This document shows positions 52,596-60,737 of a DNA stretch of 64,000 nt, piece after piece (position 1 is the stretch's first letter; each line of letters begins with the position of its first letter). Under the pieces are notes generated by a model. The model had not been told where the DNA came from. It was given only the letters and a program-made list of their open reading frames with translations, and did no database searches. Origin of the DNA: Hwanghaeella sp964350445 (GTDB lineage: Bacteria; Pseudomonadota; Alphaproteobacteria; UBA8366; Aestuariispiraceae). The stretch covers positions 21,869-85,868 of the forward strand of contig CAYGKA010000016.1 of NCBI GenBank assembly GCA_964350445.1. Reading direction: 5' to 3'. A program made the position numbers and the translations under genes.

Positions 52596-53377
52596 GTCAA
52601 CGCATCCTTCATCTGCTCAAGCATGTCCCGGTCCGTGATCTCAACACGAACCGGTGTCACCGTAACATATCCGTCCCGAATCGCCGTGTAATCGCAATCC
52701 CCAAGGCGCAGACCGACGCCGCCATTGTGGCGCAATCTGTACGTCCCCGACCGCCGCGGATCGTCCCCCGGGCCGACGACGAAGCTGGACGCATTGTCCA
52801 TCCGCCCTTGGCCGACCGGCATCATCCCCTTGATGTCACCATAGGGACGATTCGGAATATTGACGTTGTAGAAGACATCCTGGACCCAACCGAATGCCGC
52901 CAGCTTCCGAATGACTCCGGGAAGGACATGTTCGACCGTATCCCAGTTGATTCCGATCTCGCCGCGATAGGCGCTGACGGCGATGGCGGGGATGTTCTGA
53001 AGGCACGCCTCGACCGCAACGCCCATCGTGCCGGAGGAGAAGAAATCGTCCCCCACGTTCAGGCCGTGATTGACCCCGCTCAACACCAGGTCCGGCATTT
53101 TCTTTTCGAAGACCTTCTGCAGGCCCAGGATCGCCGCATCTGCGGGCGATCCATCCGTTACATAGCGTTCGGCCACACCGACGCGTTTTAGGCGCACGTG
53201 ACCGGCATAGGTGATCATATGGGATGCTCCGCTGCGCCCGCCTTCGGGCGCAACGACACGGACTTCCTTGACCAGGGGACGCGCCGCCTCTTCCAACACG
53301 GCAAGCCCCTTTGCGCGGATGCCGTCATCGTTGGAAATCAAAACACGCGCCTCCGTCAGATCGACGGTCTTGCGCAT
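52592..53377 (-). CDS. surE: 5'/3'-nucleotidase SurE
   Basis: 261 residues from ATG 53377. The metal-binding DD of LISNDDGIRAKG, the SHMITY segment and VLSGVNHGLNVGDDFFSSGTMGVAVEA fit SurE. It is a stationary-phase survival phosphatase acting on nucleoside monophosphates and perhaps polyphosphate. The start lies six bases after the serS stop and its end overlaps pcm by four bases, so expression is tightly coupled. Confidence 0.96.
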   Translation of the reverse strand: MRKTVDLTEARVLISNDDGIRAKGLAVLEEAARPLVKEVRVVAPEGGRSGASHMITYAGHVRLKRVGVAERYVTDGSPADAAILGLQKVFEKKMPDLVLSGVNHGLNVGDDFFSSGTMGVAVEACLQNIPAIAVSAYRGEIGINWDTVEHVLPGVIRKLAAFGWVQDVFYNVNIPNRPYGDIKGMMPVGQGRMDNASSFVVGPGDDPRRSGTYRLRHNGGVGLRLGDCDYTAIRDGYVTVTPVRVEITDRDMLEQMKDALT

Positions 53378-53382
53378 AGACG

Positions 53383-54666
53383 TCACGCCGCGCTCTCCAC
53401 CTCGATCCGCTCGATGCCGGCCATATAAGGCCGCAGGGCCTCGGGGATTGTCACACTGCCATCCTCGTTCTGGTAATTCTCCAGCACCGCGATCAGCGTG
53501 CGTCCGACCGCCAAGCCGGACCCGTTCAGCGTATGGACGAAACGGGTTCCCTTTTCGCCCGGCGTGCGGAACCGGCCTTTCATGCGCCGCGCCTGGAAAT
53601 CCCAACAGTTCGAGCAACTGGAGATTTCACGGTATCGGTCCTGTCCCGGCAGCCAGACTTCCAGGTCGTATGTCTTGCGGGCGCCGAAACCCATATCGCC
53701 GGTGCACAGCGCCAGAACCCGGTAAGGCAGCTCCAACGCCTGAAGGATGCCTTCGGCGCACCCCGTCATCCGCTCAAGCTCCTCTTCGGATTTGTCCGGA
53801 TGGGTGATGCTGACCATTTCGACCTTGGAGAACTGGTGCTGACGGATCATGCCGCGCGTATCGCGCCCGGCGGCCCCTGCTTCCGAACGGAAGCACGGCG
53901 TCCAGGCCGTATACCGATGGGGCAGGTCCGCCTCCTCCATGACCGTGTCGCTGGCCAGATTGGTCAGCGGCACTTCCGCCGTCGGAATCATCCAGAACCC
54001 TTCTTCGGTCCGGAACAGATCCTCGGCGAATTTCGGCAATTGGCCTGTGCCGTACATGGCTTCGTCGCGAACCAGAACGGGCGGATTGATCTCCGTATAG
54101 CCGTTCTGCAGCGTGTGCTGGTCCAGCATGAAATTGGCAAGCCCGCGTTCCAGCCGCGCAAGAGCGCCTTTCAGCACCACGAACCGGGCGCCGGACAGGC
54201 GGGCCGCGGTTTCGAAATCCATCAACCCGTTCGCTTCGCCGATGTCGAAATGCTGCTTGGGCTCGAAGGAGAACGCCCTTGGCGTGCCCCATTTACGGAT
54301 CTCGACATTGGCCTCTTCGTCGGGCCCGACGGGCACATCATCGGCCGGGATGTTGGGCAGCGATTCCAGGATATCCGTCAGGTCTGCCGCGGCTTTCCGT
54401 TCTTCGGCTTCCAAGTCGGCGATGGTCGATTTCAAATCGGCCACTTCGGCGATCAGGTCGTCCGCATCCTCGCCCGATTTCTTCTTCATGCCGACCAGCT
54501 TGGAAACCTCGTTCCGGCGCGCCAGCAATTCCTGCAGCCGCGTCTGGGCGGATCGGCGCGCTTCATCCATGGCCAGGATGCCGGCGGACATGGCCCCCAG
54601 GCCCCGCGCGTTCATCGCCTTGTCGAAATCCTTGGGGTTATCGCGGATGAATTTCAGGTCGTGCAT
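53383..54666 (-). CDS. serS: seryl-tRNA synthetase
   Basis: 427 residues, normal size. N-terminal long antiparallel coiled coil (about 30-105) that holds the tRNA-Ser variable arm. Class II catalytic core with motif 2 region TPCFRSEAGAAGRDTRGMIRQHQFSKVE and motif 3 region NGSGLAVGRTLIAVLENYQ. The order serS-surE-pcm-nlpD is kept. It charges tRNA-Ser (and tRNA-Sec where present) with serine. Confidence 0.97.
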   Translation of the reverse strand: MHDLKFIRDNPKDFDKAMNARGLGAMSAGILAMDEARRSAQTRLQELLARRNEVSKLVGMKKKSGEDADDLIAEVADLKSTIADLEAEERKAAADLTDILESLPNIPADDVPVGPDEEANVEIRKWGTPRAFSFEPKQHFDIGEANGLMDFETAARLSGARFVVLKGALARLERGLANFMLDQHTLQNGYTEINPPVLVRDEAMYGTGQLPKFAEDLFRTEEGFWMIPTAEVPLTNLASDTVMEEADLPHRYTAWTPCFRSEAGAAGRDTRGMIRQHQFSKVEMVSITHPDKSEEELERMTGCAEGILQALELPYRVLALCTGDMGFGARKTYDLEVWLPGQDRYREISSCSNCWDFQARRMKGRFRTPGEKGTRFVHTLNGSGLAVGRTLIAVLENYQNEDGSVTIPEALRPYMAGIERIEVESAA

Positions 54667-54782
54667 AGCCGAACCGTCCCAGTTTTTCGGTTTGTGTGAG
54701 AAGCCCGAAACGAGCCGCCGCGTTTATAGGCGAGGATTCCAGCGGGGTCCACCGGTGTAAAGCCGGGTTGGCGGGGTCGGCG

Positions 54783-55604
54783 TCAGTCTTCGACGCCGGC
54801 TTCCGCGTTCAACACCGCATCCCGGGCCGCTTTCTGTTTTTCGATGAAGACGGCGCACCAGATCGAAATCTCGTAAAGCAGGATGATCGGGATCGCGAGA
54901 CCCAATTGGCTCAAGGGATCCGGCGGCGTCAGAATTGCCGCGGCGATAAAGGCGATAACGATCGAATAGCGGCGCTTTTCCCGCAATGTCCTGGCGGTAA
55001 CGATACCGGCCCGGGACAGCAGGGACAGGATCACCGGCAATTCAAAGCTGATCCCGAAGGCGAATATCAGCCGCATGACCAGCGACAGATATTCGTTGAC
55101 CTTGGGTTCCAGCGTAATCGCCACCGTGCCTTCACCGGCCTGCTGTTCGAAGCCGATGAAGAACTGCCAGGCGACCGGCAGGACCAGATAATAGACGAAG
55201 GCGGCGCCCATGAAGAACAGGATAGGCGTGGCAAAAAGGAACGGCAGGAACGCCTTCCTTTCATGCTTGTAAAGGCCCGGCGCGACGAACATGTAGATCT
55301 GGCCGGCGATCACCGGAAAAGCCAGGCAGAAGGCCGCGAAAAAGCCGATCTTGATATCGGTGAAGAATTTTTCGTGCAGCGCGGTATAGATGAACCGGCG
55401 GCCGGTCTCTTCCTTCCAGATCTCCGCCAAGGGCGCGACCAGGAAGTTGAAAATATTGTCGGCGAAAGCAAAACAGACGAAAAACGCGATCAACAGCCCC
55501 CCGACCGAATACATCAGGCGCTGACGCAGTTCGATCAGGTGATCCATCAACGGCGCTTTGGAGTCGTTCAGGTCCTCATCGTCGGGTTGGGAAGCCGTGC
55601 TCAT
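54783..55604 (-). CDS. tatC: Sec-independent protein translocase TatC
   Basis: 273 residues with six membrane helices. Conserved N-terminal MDHLIELRQRLMYSVGGLL and the periplasmic KEETGRRFIYTALHEKFFTDIKIGFFAAF, where the twin-arginine signal-binding Glu sits. The C-terminal tail is short. With TatA and TatB it exports folded proteins. Its ATG overlaps the tatB stop by four bases. The order tatA-tatB-tatC is on the minus strand. Confidence 0.96.
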   Translation of the reverse strand: MSTASQPDDEDLNDSKAPLMDHLIELRQRLMYSVGGLLIAFFVCFAFADNIFNFLVAPLAEIWKEETGRRFIYTALHEKFFTDIKIGFFAAFCLAFPVIAGQIYMFVAPGLYKHERKAFLPFLFATPILFFMGAAFVYYLVLPVAWQFFIGFEQQAGEGTVAITLEPKVNEYLSLVMRLIFAFGISFELPVILSLLSRAGIVTARTLREKRRYSIVIAFIAAAILTPPDPLSQLGLAIPIILLYEISIWCAVFIEKQKAARDAVLNAEAGVED

Positions 55605-56197
55605 GCGTCCCCTCCGGCGGGTTTCGTTGCGGATTCAGCGTTCTTGGCCGGCTTGGCCGCAACCTTGGCGGACGATTTTTTAGCCGCGGATTTCTTGGCG
55701 GCCTTCTTTGCTGGTTCTGCCGGTGTTTTCGCTACAGGTGTTTCCCCAGGCCTTTCTGGAGGCTTTCCTGGAGGCTTTTCTGAGGGTTTATCCGCCGTCT
55801 TAGCCGCCGCGTCGTCCGACGGTTTCTTGGAGGATAACGCGTCCTTCGCCGAAAACTCGGCCTGTTTCCCGGCCGCGTCCAGCCCCCGCTTTTCCGCGTC
55901 GAGATCGCCCTTGGTCTCTTTCAGGATGGAGCCCACCTCGCCGGTCGGATCGACCGTGTCGGTGATTTCCTTTTCCCAATCGTTCTTGGAGGTATCTTCC
56001 AGCTTCTTCTTGAGGTCATGGAGATCCGCGTCGCGGGCCATTTCGTCGATGCTGGACTGAAACTCGCCGGCGATGCTGCGGAGCTTCTTCATGCCTTGCA
56101 TGACGGTGCGCAGGACACGCGGGAGTTCCCGCGGACCAACGACGATCACGGTTATGACCGCGATCATCAGCAGTTCACTCCAGCCAAGGTCGAACAT
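55601..56197 (-). CDS. tatB: Tat translocase subunit TatB with a Lys/Ala tail
   Basis: 198 residues. N-terminal membrane helix in MFDLGWSELLMIAVITVIVVGPRELPRVLRT, then an amphipathic helix (MKKLRSIAGEFQSSIDEMARDADL), typical of TatB. From about residue 125 the chain becomes low complexity: a Pro/Lys part (KPSEKPPGKPPERPGETP) and a Lys/Ala/Ser part (AKKAAKKSAAKKSSAK). The last part is nearly identical in DNA to the tail of the trigger-factor gene. TatB receives twin-arginine substrates together with TatC. Confidence 0.94.
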   Translation of the reverse strand: MFDLGWSELLMIAVITVIVVGPRELPRVLRTVMQGMKKLRSIAGEFQSSIDEMARDADLHDLKKKLEDTSKNDWEKEITDTVDPTGEVGSILKETKGDLDAEKRGLDAAGKQAEFSAKDALSSKKPSDDAAAKTADKPSEKPPGKPPERPGETPVAKTPAEPAKKAAKKSAAKKSSAKVAAKPAKNAESATKPAGGDA

Positions 56198-56268
56198 AGA
56201 GGGATCCCCGCCCGTAGGCGATTAAGCGAAAACCGCCCGCGAAATCGCAGCGGCGCCGAAACGGCCGA

Positions 56269-56511
56269 TCAGCCGTTGGCGGCTTTGTCCTTCACGTTTT
56301 CGTCGGAAGAGTCCGCGCTGGCGTTGGACTTCAACTGCTTGGCGTCGCCTTCTTCGGCGTTATCGTTGGTCTCGTCCTTCACGTTTTTCTTGAACGCGTT
56401 TAGGCCCTTGCCGAAATCACCCATCAGCTGAGAGATTTTGCCCCGGCCGCCGAACAACAGCAGCACGACCGCCAAAACGATAAGCCAATGCCAAATACTG
56501 AATGCACCCAT
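56269..56511 (-). CDS. tatA: Tat translocase subunit TatA
   Basis: 80 residues from ATG 56511 (MGAFSIWHWLIVLAVVLLLFGGRGKISQLMGDFGKGLNAFKKNV). The single membrane helix, the FG hinge and the amphipathic helix are typical. The C-terminal tail is acidic with Asn and Lys. TatA forms the size-adjustable pore. 71 bases before tatB on the same strand. Confidence 0.95.
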   Translation of the reverse strand: MGAFSIWHWLIVLAVVLLLFGGRGKISQLMGDFGKGLNAFKKNVKDETNDNAEEGDAKQLKSNASADSSDENVKDKAANG

Positions 56512-56604
56512 TCCCTTGTCCTCAAATCCTCGCACCGTGTCAGATGCGCCCCGTCTCGGAGATATGTCGACGCTACCGTGACCGGCGCGTTCTTGATTTA
56601 GGCC

Positions 56605-57753
56605 TTATTTAGCGGCTCCGCCCGGAAAAACAAAGGCCTGACTTTGATCTAGTTCAATGGCCTGGATGGTTTCTTCCACCGGCAGGTAGGACCCAGGTAC
56701 GCGCGCGTGCAAATGCAGTTCCTCGCCCGTCGTCTTGCAGGTGCAAAGGTGGACAAGGCTGGTGCGCCCCAACAGGCGCGCGCTCAACACTTTCGCGAAG
56801 CCCGGACCGATGGAATTGACGGTCGCGGGCGACAGGCGCAGCGCTTCCGGGCGCACCAGAACCTCGACCGGGGCACCGTTCTGCATGCCCGGCGCCGGCA
56901 GAACGCCCACGGCAGTCTCCACCGAACCGCCCTGTACCGTGCCGGAAATTCTGTTCACCTCCCCAAAAAAGGAAGCGACAAAGGGATTGCAGGGCTGCTG
57001 ATAAAGCTCCCTCGGCGCGCCGACCTGAACGAGCCGGCTGTCCTTCATCACGGCGATCCTGTCGGCCATGTACATGGCTTCCTCGGCATCGTGGGTGACC
57101 ATCAGCGCCGCCGCGCCGCTTTGCCGCAGGGCGTGGAAGGTCTTGTCTCGTACCGAATCCCGAAGCCGCGCGTCCAATCCGGAAAACGGTTCGTCCAACA
57201 GGACGACCGTCGGCCTCGGCGCGAGGGCCCGCGCCAAGGCGACGCGCTGCTGCTGCCCGCCCGACAGCGTGTGCGGATAGCTTTCCGCGTAGTCCGCCAT
57301 TCCAACCAGGGCCAGGGCGTCCATCGCCCGTTCGCGGCGTTCCTTCTCCCCGACTCGCTCTAGGCCGAAGGTTACGTTCTCCACCACGTCCATATGGGGA
57401 AACAGCGCATAATCCTGGAAAACCAAGCCGATATGACGGTGCTCGGGCGGCACCGGACGATCACCGCCGTTCAACTGGCGGCCGGCCATCCAAACCTCGC
57501 CGCCGGCCGGGCTTTCCAGACCGGCGGCAACCCTGAGGGCCGTCGTCTTGCCGCATCCCGACGGTCCCAGCAGGCACACCGTTTCGGACGGCGCGACGGT
57601 GAGGGACAAATCCGTGACCGCGACCATGGCGTCATAGGCATGGGTAATGTTCCGGAACTCAAGCGCCGGCGTTTCGGCACCCTCCCCCAGTCCATTCCCG
57701 GAACCGTTCCCGGCCCCCGCTTCATTTTGCGCCACTGTCTGCACGTCTTTCAT
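56605..57753 (-). CDS. ABC transporter ATP-binding protein, FbpC/PotA-like, no adjacent permease
   Basis: 382 residues. Walker A GPSGCGKTT, signature LSGGQQQRVALARAL, Walker B VVLLDEPFSGLDARLR, then the D- and H-loops (LMVTHDAEEAM), and a C-terminal TOBE-like part (PVEVLVRPEALRLSP). This layout is that of the iron(III), polyamine and sulfate importers. The first 25 residues are Gly/Asn-rich. No permease or substrate-binding protein is adjacent, so the partner is elsewhere. It is inserted between scpB and tatA. Confidence 0.9.
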   Translation of the reverse strand: MKDVQTVAQNEAGAGNGSGNGLGEGAETPALEFRNITHAYDAMVAVTDLSLTVAPSETVCLLGPSGCGKTTALRVAAGLESPAGGEVWMAGRQLNGGDRPVPPEHRHIGLVFQDYALFPHMDVVENVTFGLERVGEKERRERAMDALALVGMADYAESYPHTLSGGQQQRVALARALAPRPTVVLLDEPFSGLDARLRDSVRDKTFHALRQSGAAALMVTHDAEEAMYMADRIAVMKDSRLVQVGAPRELYQQPCNPFVASFFGEVNRISGTVQGGSVETAVGVLPAPGMQNGAPVEVLVRPEALRLSPATVNSIGPGFAKVLSARLLGRTSLVHLCTCKTTGEELHLHARVPGSYLPVEETIQAIELDQSQAFVFPGGAAK

Positions 57754-57859
57754 TCGTTGTTCCCGGCCCGGGAATCCGCTGGGCCGTACACCAATCTATG
57801 TATTGCGGCTGAATATCAATCACAAGGCCACAGGGAATGCGGTCCCTGCCGTCGGCCGC

Positions 57860-58531
57860 CTATTCGTCAAGCGCGATCGCATCCTCGGTCTCGACGGCCT
57901 CGTAATCGTCCTCCGCGTCGAAGAGGTCCATTTCCTCTTCCTCAAGCTCTTCCGAATCCGCCAGTTCCGCTTCGCTCTCCCGCATGGAAATCGCCCCGAG
58001 GCCCGGCCGGTTGTCCAACAGACCGGCCGCCTTCAACTCCTGAACACCCGGCAGGGATTTCAAATCCTCAAGTCCGAATTGGTCCAGGAAATCCGGCGTC
58101 GTGCCCCAGGTGATCGGCCGGCCGGGAACCTGCTTGCGTCCGCGCGGTTTGATCCAGCTTGCTTCCAGCAGCAGGTCGATCGTGCCGCGGCTAACGGCGA
58201 CACCGCGGATTTCTTCGATCTCGGCCCGGGTTACAGGTTGATTGTAGGCGATGATGGCCATCGTCTCGATCGCGGCTCGCGACAGTTTGCGGGGCGTTTC
58301 GCGCTCCACGGTCATGAACTCCGCCATATCCGGCGCGGTCCGGAACGCCCAGGCGTCGCCGACCTTGTTCAGGGTGACCCCGCGGTTGGCATACATGCCC
58401 TGCAGTTCCTCCAACAGGCCGTTCAGATCGGCGTCGTCCGGCATCCGGTCCTTCAGATTCTTGACGGTGATCGGTACGGCGCTGGCGAACAGAATGGCTT
58501 CCAGCAGACGGAGTTGTTGAAAACGGTCCAT
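57860..58531 (-). CDS. scpB: segregation and condensation protein B
   Basis: 223 residues. Two winged-helix domains: the first begins RLLEAILFASAVPITVKNLKDRMP, the second contains KLSRAAIETMAIIAYNQPVTRAEIEEIRGVAVSRGTIDLLLEASWIKPRGRKQVPGRPITWGTTPDFLDQFGLEDLKSLPG. The C-terminal tail is strongly acidic. With ScpA and SMC it forms the bacterial condensin-like complex. Nine bases after scpA. The next gene on this strand, the ABC ATPase, is 106 bases on. Confidence 0.96.
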   Translation of the reverse strand: MDRFQQLRLLEAILFASAVPITVKNLKDRMPDDADLNGLLEELQGMYANRGVTLNKVGDAWAFRTAPDMAEFMTVERETPRKLSRAAIETMAIIAYNQPVTRAEIEEIRGVAVSRGTIDLLLEASWIKPRGRKQVPGRPITWGTTPDFLDQFGLEDLKSLPGVQELKAAGLLDNRPGLGAISMRESEAELADSEELEEEEMDLFDAEDDYEAVETEDAIALDE

Positions 58532-58539
58532 ACGGGTTC

Positions 58540-59478
58540 TCAGTCCTCATCCTCAAGCAAGAGATCGTCGTCCAATTCGTCCAGGACGTCGTCGATATCA
58601 GTCTCGCCGCCAACACCCTCGACCTCATCCACCGCGTAGCCGCCCTCGGCAAGCCGGCGCCTGGGCGCCTTGCGGATCATGATCGGCGCGAAAACGCCGC
58701 TTTGCTGGACGTCCAGCAAGCCTTCCCGCACCAGTTCGAGGGTTGCGGCGAAGGTCGACGCCATGGCCGAGCGGCGCACCAGCGGGTCGCCAAGGTCGGG
58801 CGGCAGATACTGCTCCAACGTCGCCCATTCCGGAATATTGCCGAGAATGGCGCGCAGCCGCTGCACGGCCTGATCCATCGAATAGAGCGAGGTCGGCGTA
58901 ATCCGCAGGGTCGATGTCTCGGTCCGCCGGTTGACGTTGCCATAGGCTCGCAACAAGTCAAAAAGCGAGGCATTGTAGGTGGTTATCTGATTGACCCTGC
59001 TCTTCTCCGGCATCCCGCGCGGGAAAAAGTCTTGTCCCAGGCGGGGCCGATCCAGCAGCACTTGGGCGACGTTCTGCATCGCTTCCAGCCGTTGCAGTTG
59101 GAAAGCCAGGCGGGCGGCCAGTTCGGCGGGATCCTCGCCATCTTCGTCGTTGCCCTGCACGGGCAAGAGCAGCCGGGATTTCAAGTAGGCGAGCCACGCC
59201 GCCATGACCAGATAGTCGGCGGCGATCTCAAGCTTCAACTCCCGCGCACGGTTGATGAAGGCGAGATATTGTTCGGCAAGCGCCAGGATGGAGATCTTGG
59301 TGATGTCGATCTTGTGCTCACGGCTCAAGGTCAACAAAAGGTCGATAGGCCCTTCGAAACCGTCCAAGGCCAGTACGAGCGCATCGTCCGACAGGACATA
59401 GTCCGGGGACGCGCTTTCGAAACCGTCATCCGGCGCGGAGTCGTTTGCGGGTACGGGGCTGGTCAATTCGTCGCTCAT
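58540..59478 (-). CDS. scpA: segregation and condensation protein A
   Basis: 312 residues. The kleisin N-terminus DALVLALDGFEGPIDLLLTLSREHKIDITKISILALAEQYLAFI and the C-terminal winged helix ASTFAATLELVREGLLDVQQSGVFAPIMIRKA are present. A 30-residue acidic extension precedes the kleisin start. The C-terminal end DDVLDELDDDLLLEDED is acidic. Bridges SMC heads with ScpB. In many alphaproteobacteria nagZ sits between this gene and the SPOR gene; here it is absent. Confidence 0.95.
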   Translation of the reverse strand: MSDELTSPVPANDSAPDDGFESASPDYVLSDDALVLALDGFEGPIDLLLTLSREHKIDITKISILALAEQYLAFINRARELKLEIAADYLVMAAWLAYLKSRLLLPVQGNDEDGEDPAELAARLAFQLQRLEAMQNVAQVLLDRPRLGQDFFPRGMPEKSRVNQITTYNASLFDLLRAYGNVNRRTETSTLRITPTSLYSMDQAVQRLRAILGNIPEWATLEQYLPPDLGDPLVRRSAMASTFAATLELVREGLLDVQQSGVFAPIMIRKAPRRRLAEGGYAVDEVEGVGGETDIDDVLDELDDDLLLEDED

Positions 59479-59643
59479 GGTCCGCCCGACTTAACGCCCC
59501 GGCTCAGGGCTAGCAAGTCCGCCCGCATCCCATCAGCGCCGAATTCCCGGATATGCCCGACTTTGGGTCGATCGACGCCCTCCGCGAAACGCTCCGGATC
59601 CTTGCCCCGTAGCCGTCCCGGCTTACACCGTTTCAGGTGCTGC

Positions 59644-60624
59644 CTAAGCCCCAGGTCGGACCGGTATACAGGGAATTTTCTTAGCCTTGAGTTTGCTGCA
59701 TAGGGCGTCGGCCGCATCCTTGTCCGCCATGGGACCGCCGCGGATCCGGAAGAAAGTCCCCTTGCCAGTCACGTCCACTTCTTGAACTTGCAAAGTAAGA
59801 CCGCCTACCAATTCCTTGTTTGTGCGTAATATTCTTGCCCATTCCTGAACGGCGCCTTCCTGCGTTCGGACCGCGCCGACTTGAATCCGCCACTTCTGGG
59901 AAATCGCGGGGTCGGTTCCTTGGGTCGCGGTGGTGGCCTTTGCCGCCGTTTCCACAGGCGCGGTTTGCGACGCCGCCGGCGCGGCGGACTTGGCCTCCGC
60001 CGGGGGCGTGGCGGCAGCAGCGGGTTCCGGTGCGGGCTCAGCCGGCGGCGGCGTTATCGCGGCGACCGTCTCGGCCACTTTTTCCTGCGCCTCTTCGATC
60101 TTCTCTTCGGTCTGTTCGCTGAGCGTTGCGGGCGCCTCCGGCGCGGCCAGTTCCTCGCTCGGCAACGGCGGCGGCGAAATTTCCGGCACCGCCGGCTTTT
60201 CGGCCTCGTTCAACTTGTTCGTCGCGGTCACGACAGGCTCCGCGGCGGGCGCTGCGGCCGGCGGCGCCATCGGTTCTTCCGGCGGCGGCAGCAGGGTTTC
60301 GACCTTCTCCTGGCTCGTATCGGACGCACCGCCCTGAACGACGTCATAGACGGTCTTGTCGCGATGCGGAACGGCCAGTCCGCCTGGATCTTCCGGCTTC
60401 ACTTTCGCCGGACCTTCCGGCGCCAGCAGCGGGGCAGCGACCTCCGTCCCTTCCCGGATGCCTTGGTCATAGGCGTAATAGACAAGCCCGCCCAAGGCGG
60501 AAACTGCCAGAATGGCGACGACAAGCGGCGCCGTACCCAGCTTGCGCTTCGGCGGCCCACCATCCTTCCCGCCGTCTTCAAGATCGGCGAGTTCTTTTTC
60601 CAATGTATCCAGTTCCGAAGTCAC
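59644..60624 (-). CDS. SPOR-domain membrane protein
   Basis: 326 residues. A cytoplasmic N-terminus (about 30 residues), one membrane helix LVVAILAVSALGGLVYYAY, a long Pro/Ala/Glu-rich periplasmic linker, and a C-terminal SPOR domain (about 245-322) with KWRIQVGAVRTQEGAVQEWARILRTNKE and GTFFRIRGGPMADKDAADALCSKLKAKKIPC. SPOR domains bind denuded septal peptidoglycan, so the protein is probably a cell-division component like FtsN/DedD. Lies between argS and scpA. Confidence 0.9.
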   Translation of the reverse strand: MTSELDTLEKELADLEDGGKDGGPPKRKLGTAPLVVAILAVSALGGLVYYAYDQGIREGTEVAAPLLAPEGPAKVKPEDPGGLAVPHRDKTVYDVVQGGASDTSQEKVETLLPPPEEPMAPPAAAPAAEPVVTATNKLNEAEKPAVPEISPPPLPSEELAAPEAPATLSEQTEEKIEEAQEKVAETVAAITPPPAEPAPEPAAAATPPAEAKSAAPAASQTAPVETAAKATTATQGTDPAISQKWRIQVGAVRTQEGAVQEWARILRTNKELVGGLTLQVQEVDVTGKGTFFRIRGGPMADKDAADALCSKLKAKKIPCIPVRPGA

Positions 60625-60737
60625 CGGCTCACTCCACCACCATCCAGGGTAACCCCATTACAGGGGTCGTTCGTGGCAGTGAAACGACGTGCGTGATTCA
60701 AAGAGGAAAAGCCCCAGGCCCGGGAGCATCTCTGCAT

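Noticed and set aside
53533..54699. 388-codon plus-strand frame opposite serS
   Set aside because: Shadow of seryl-tRNA synthetase.
54696..56060. 454-codon plus-strand frame opposite tatC and tatB
   Set aside because: Low-complexity Leu/Ala runs are the reverse of the TatB tail; tatB and tatC are certain.
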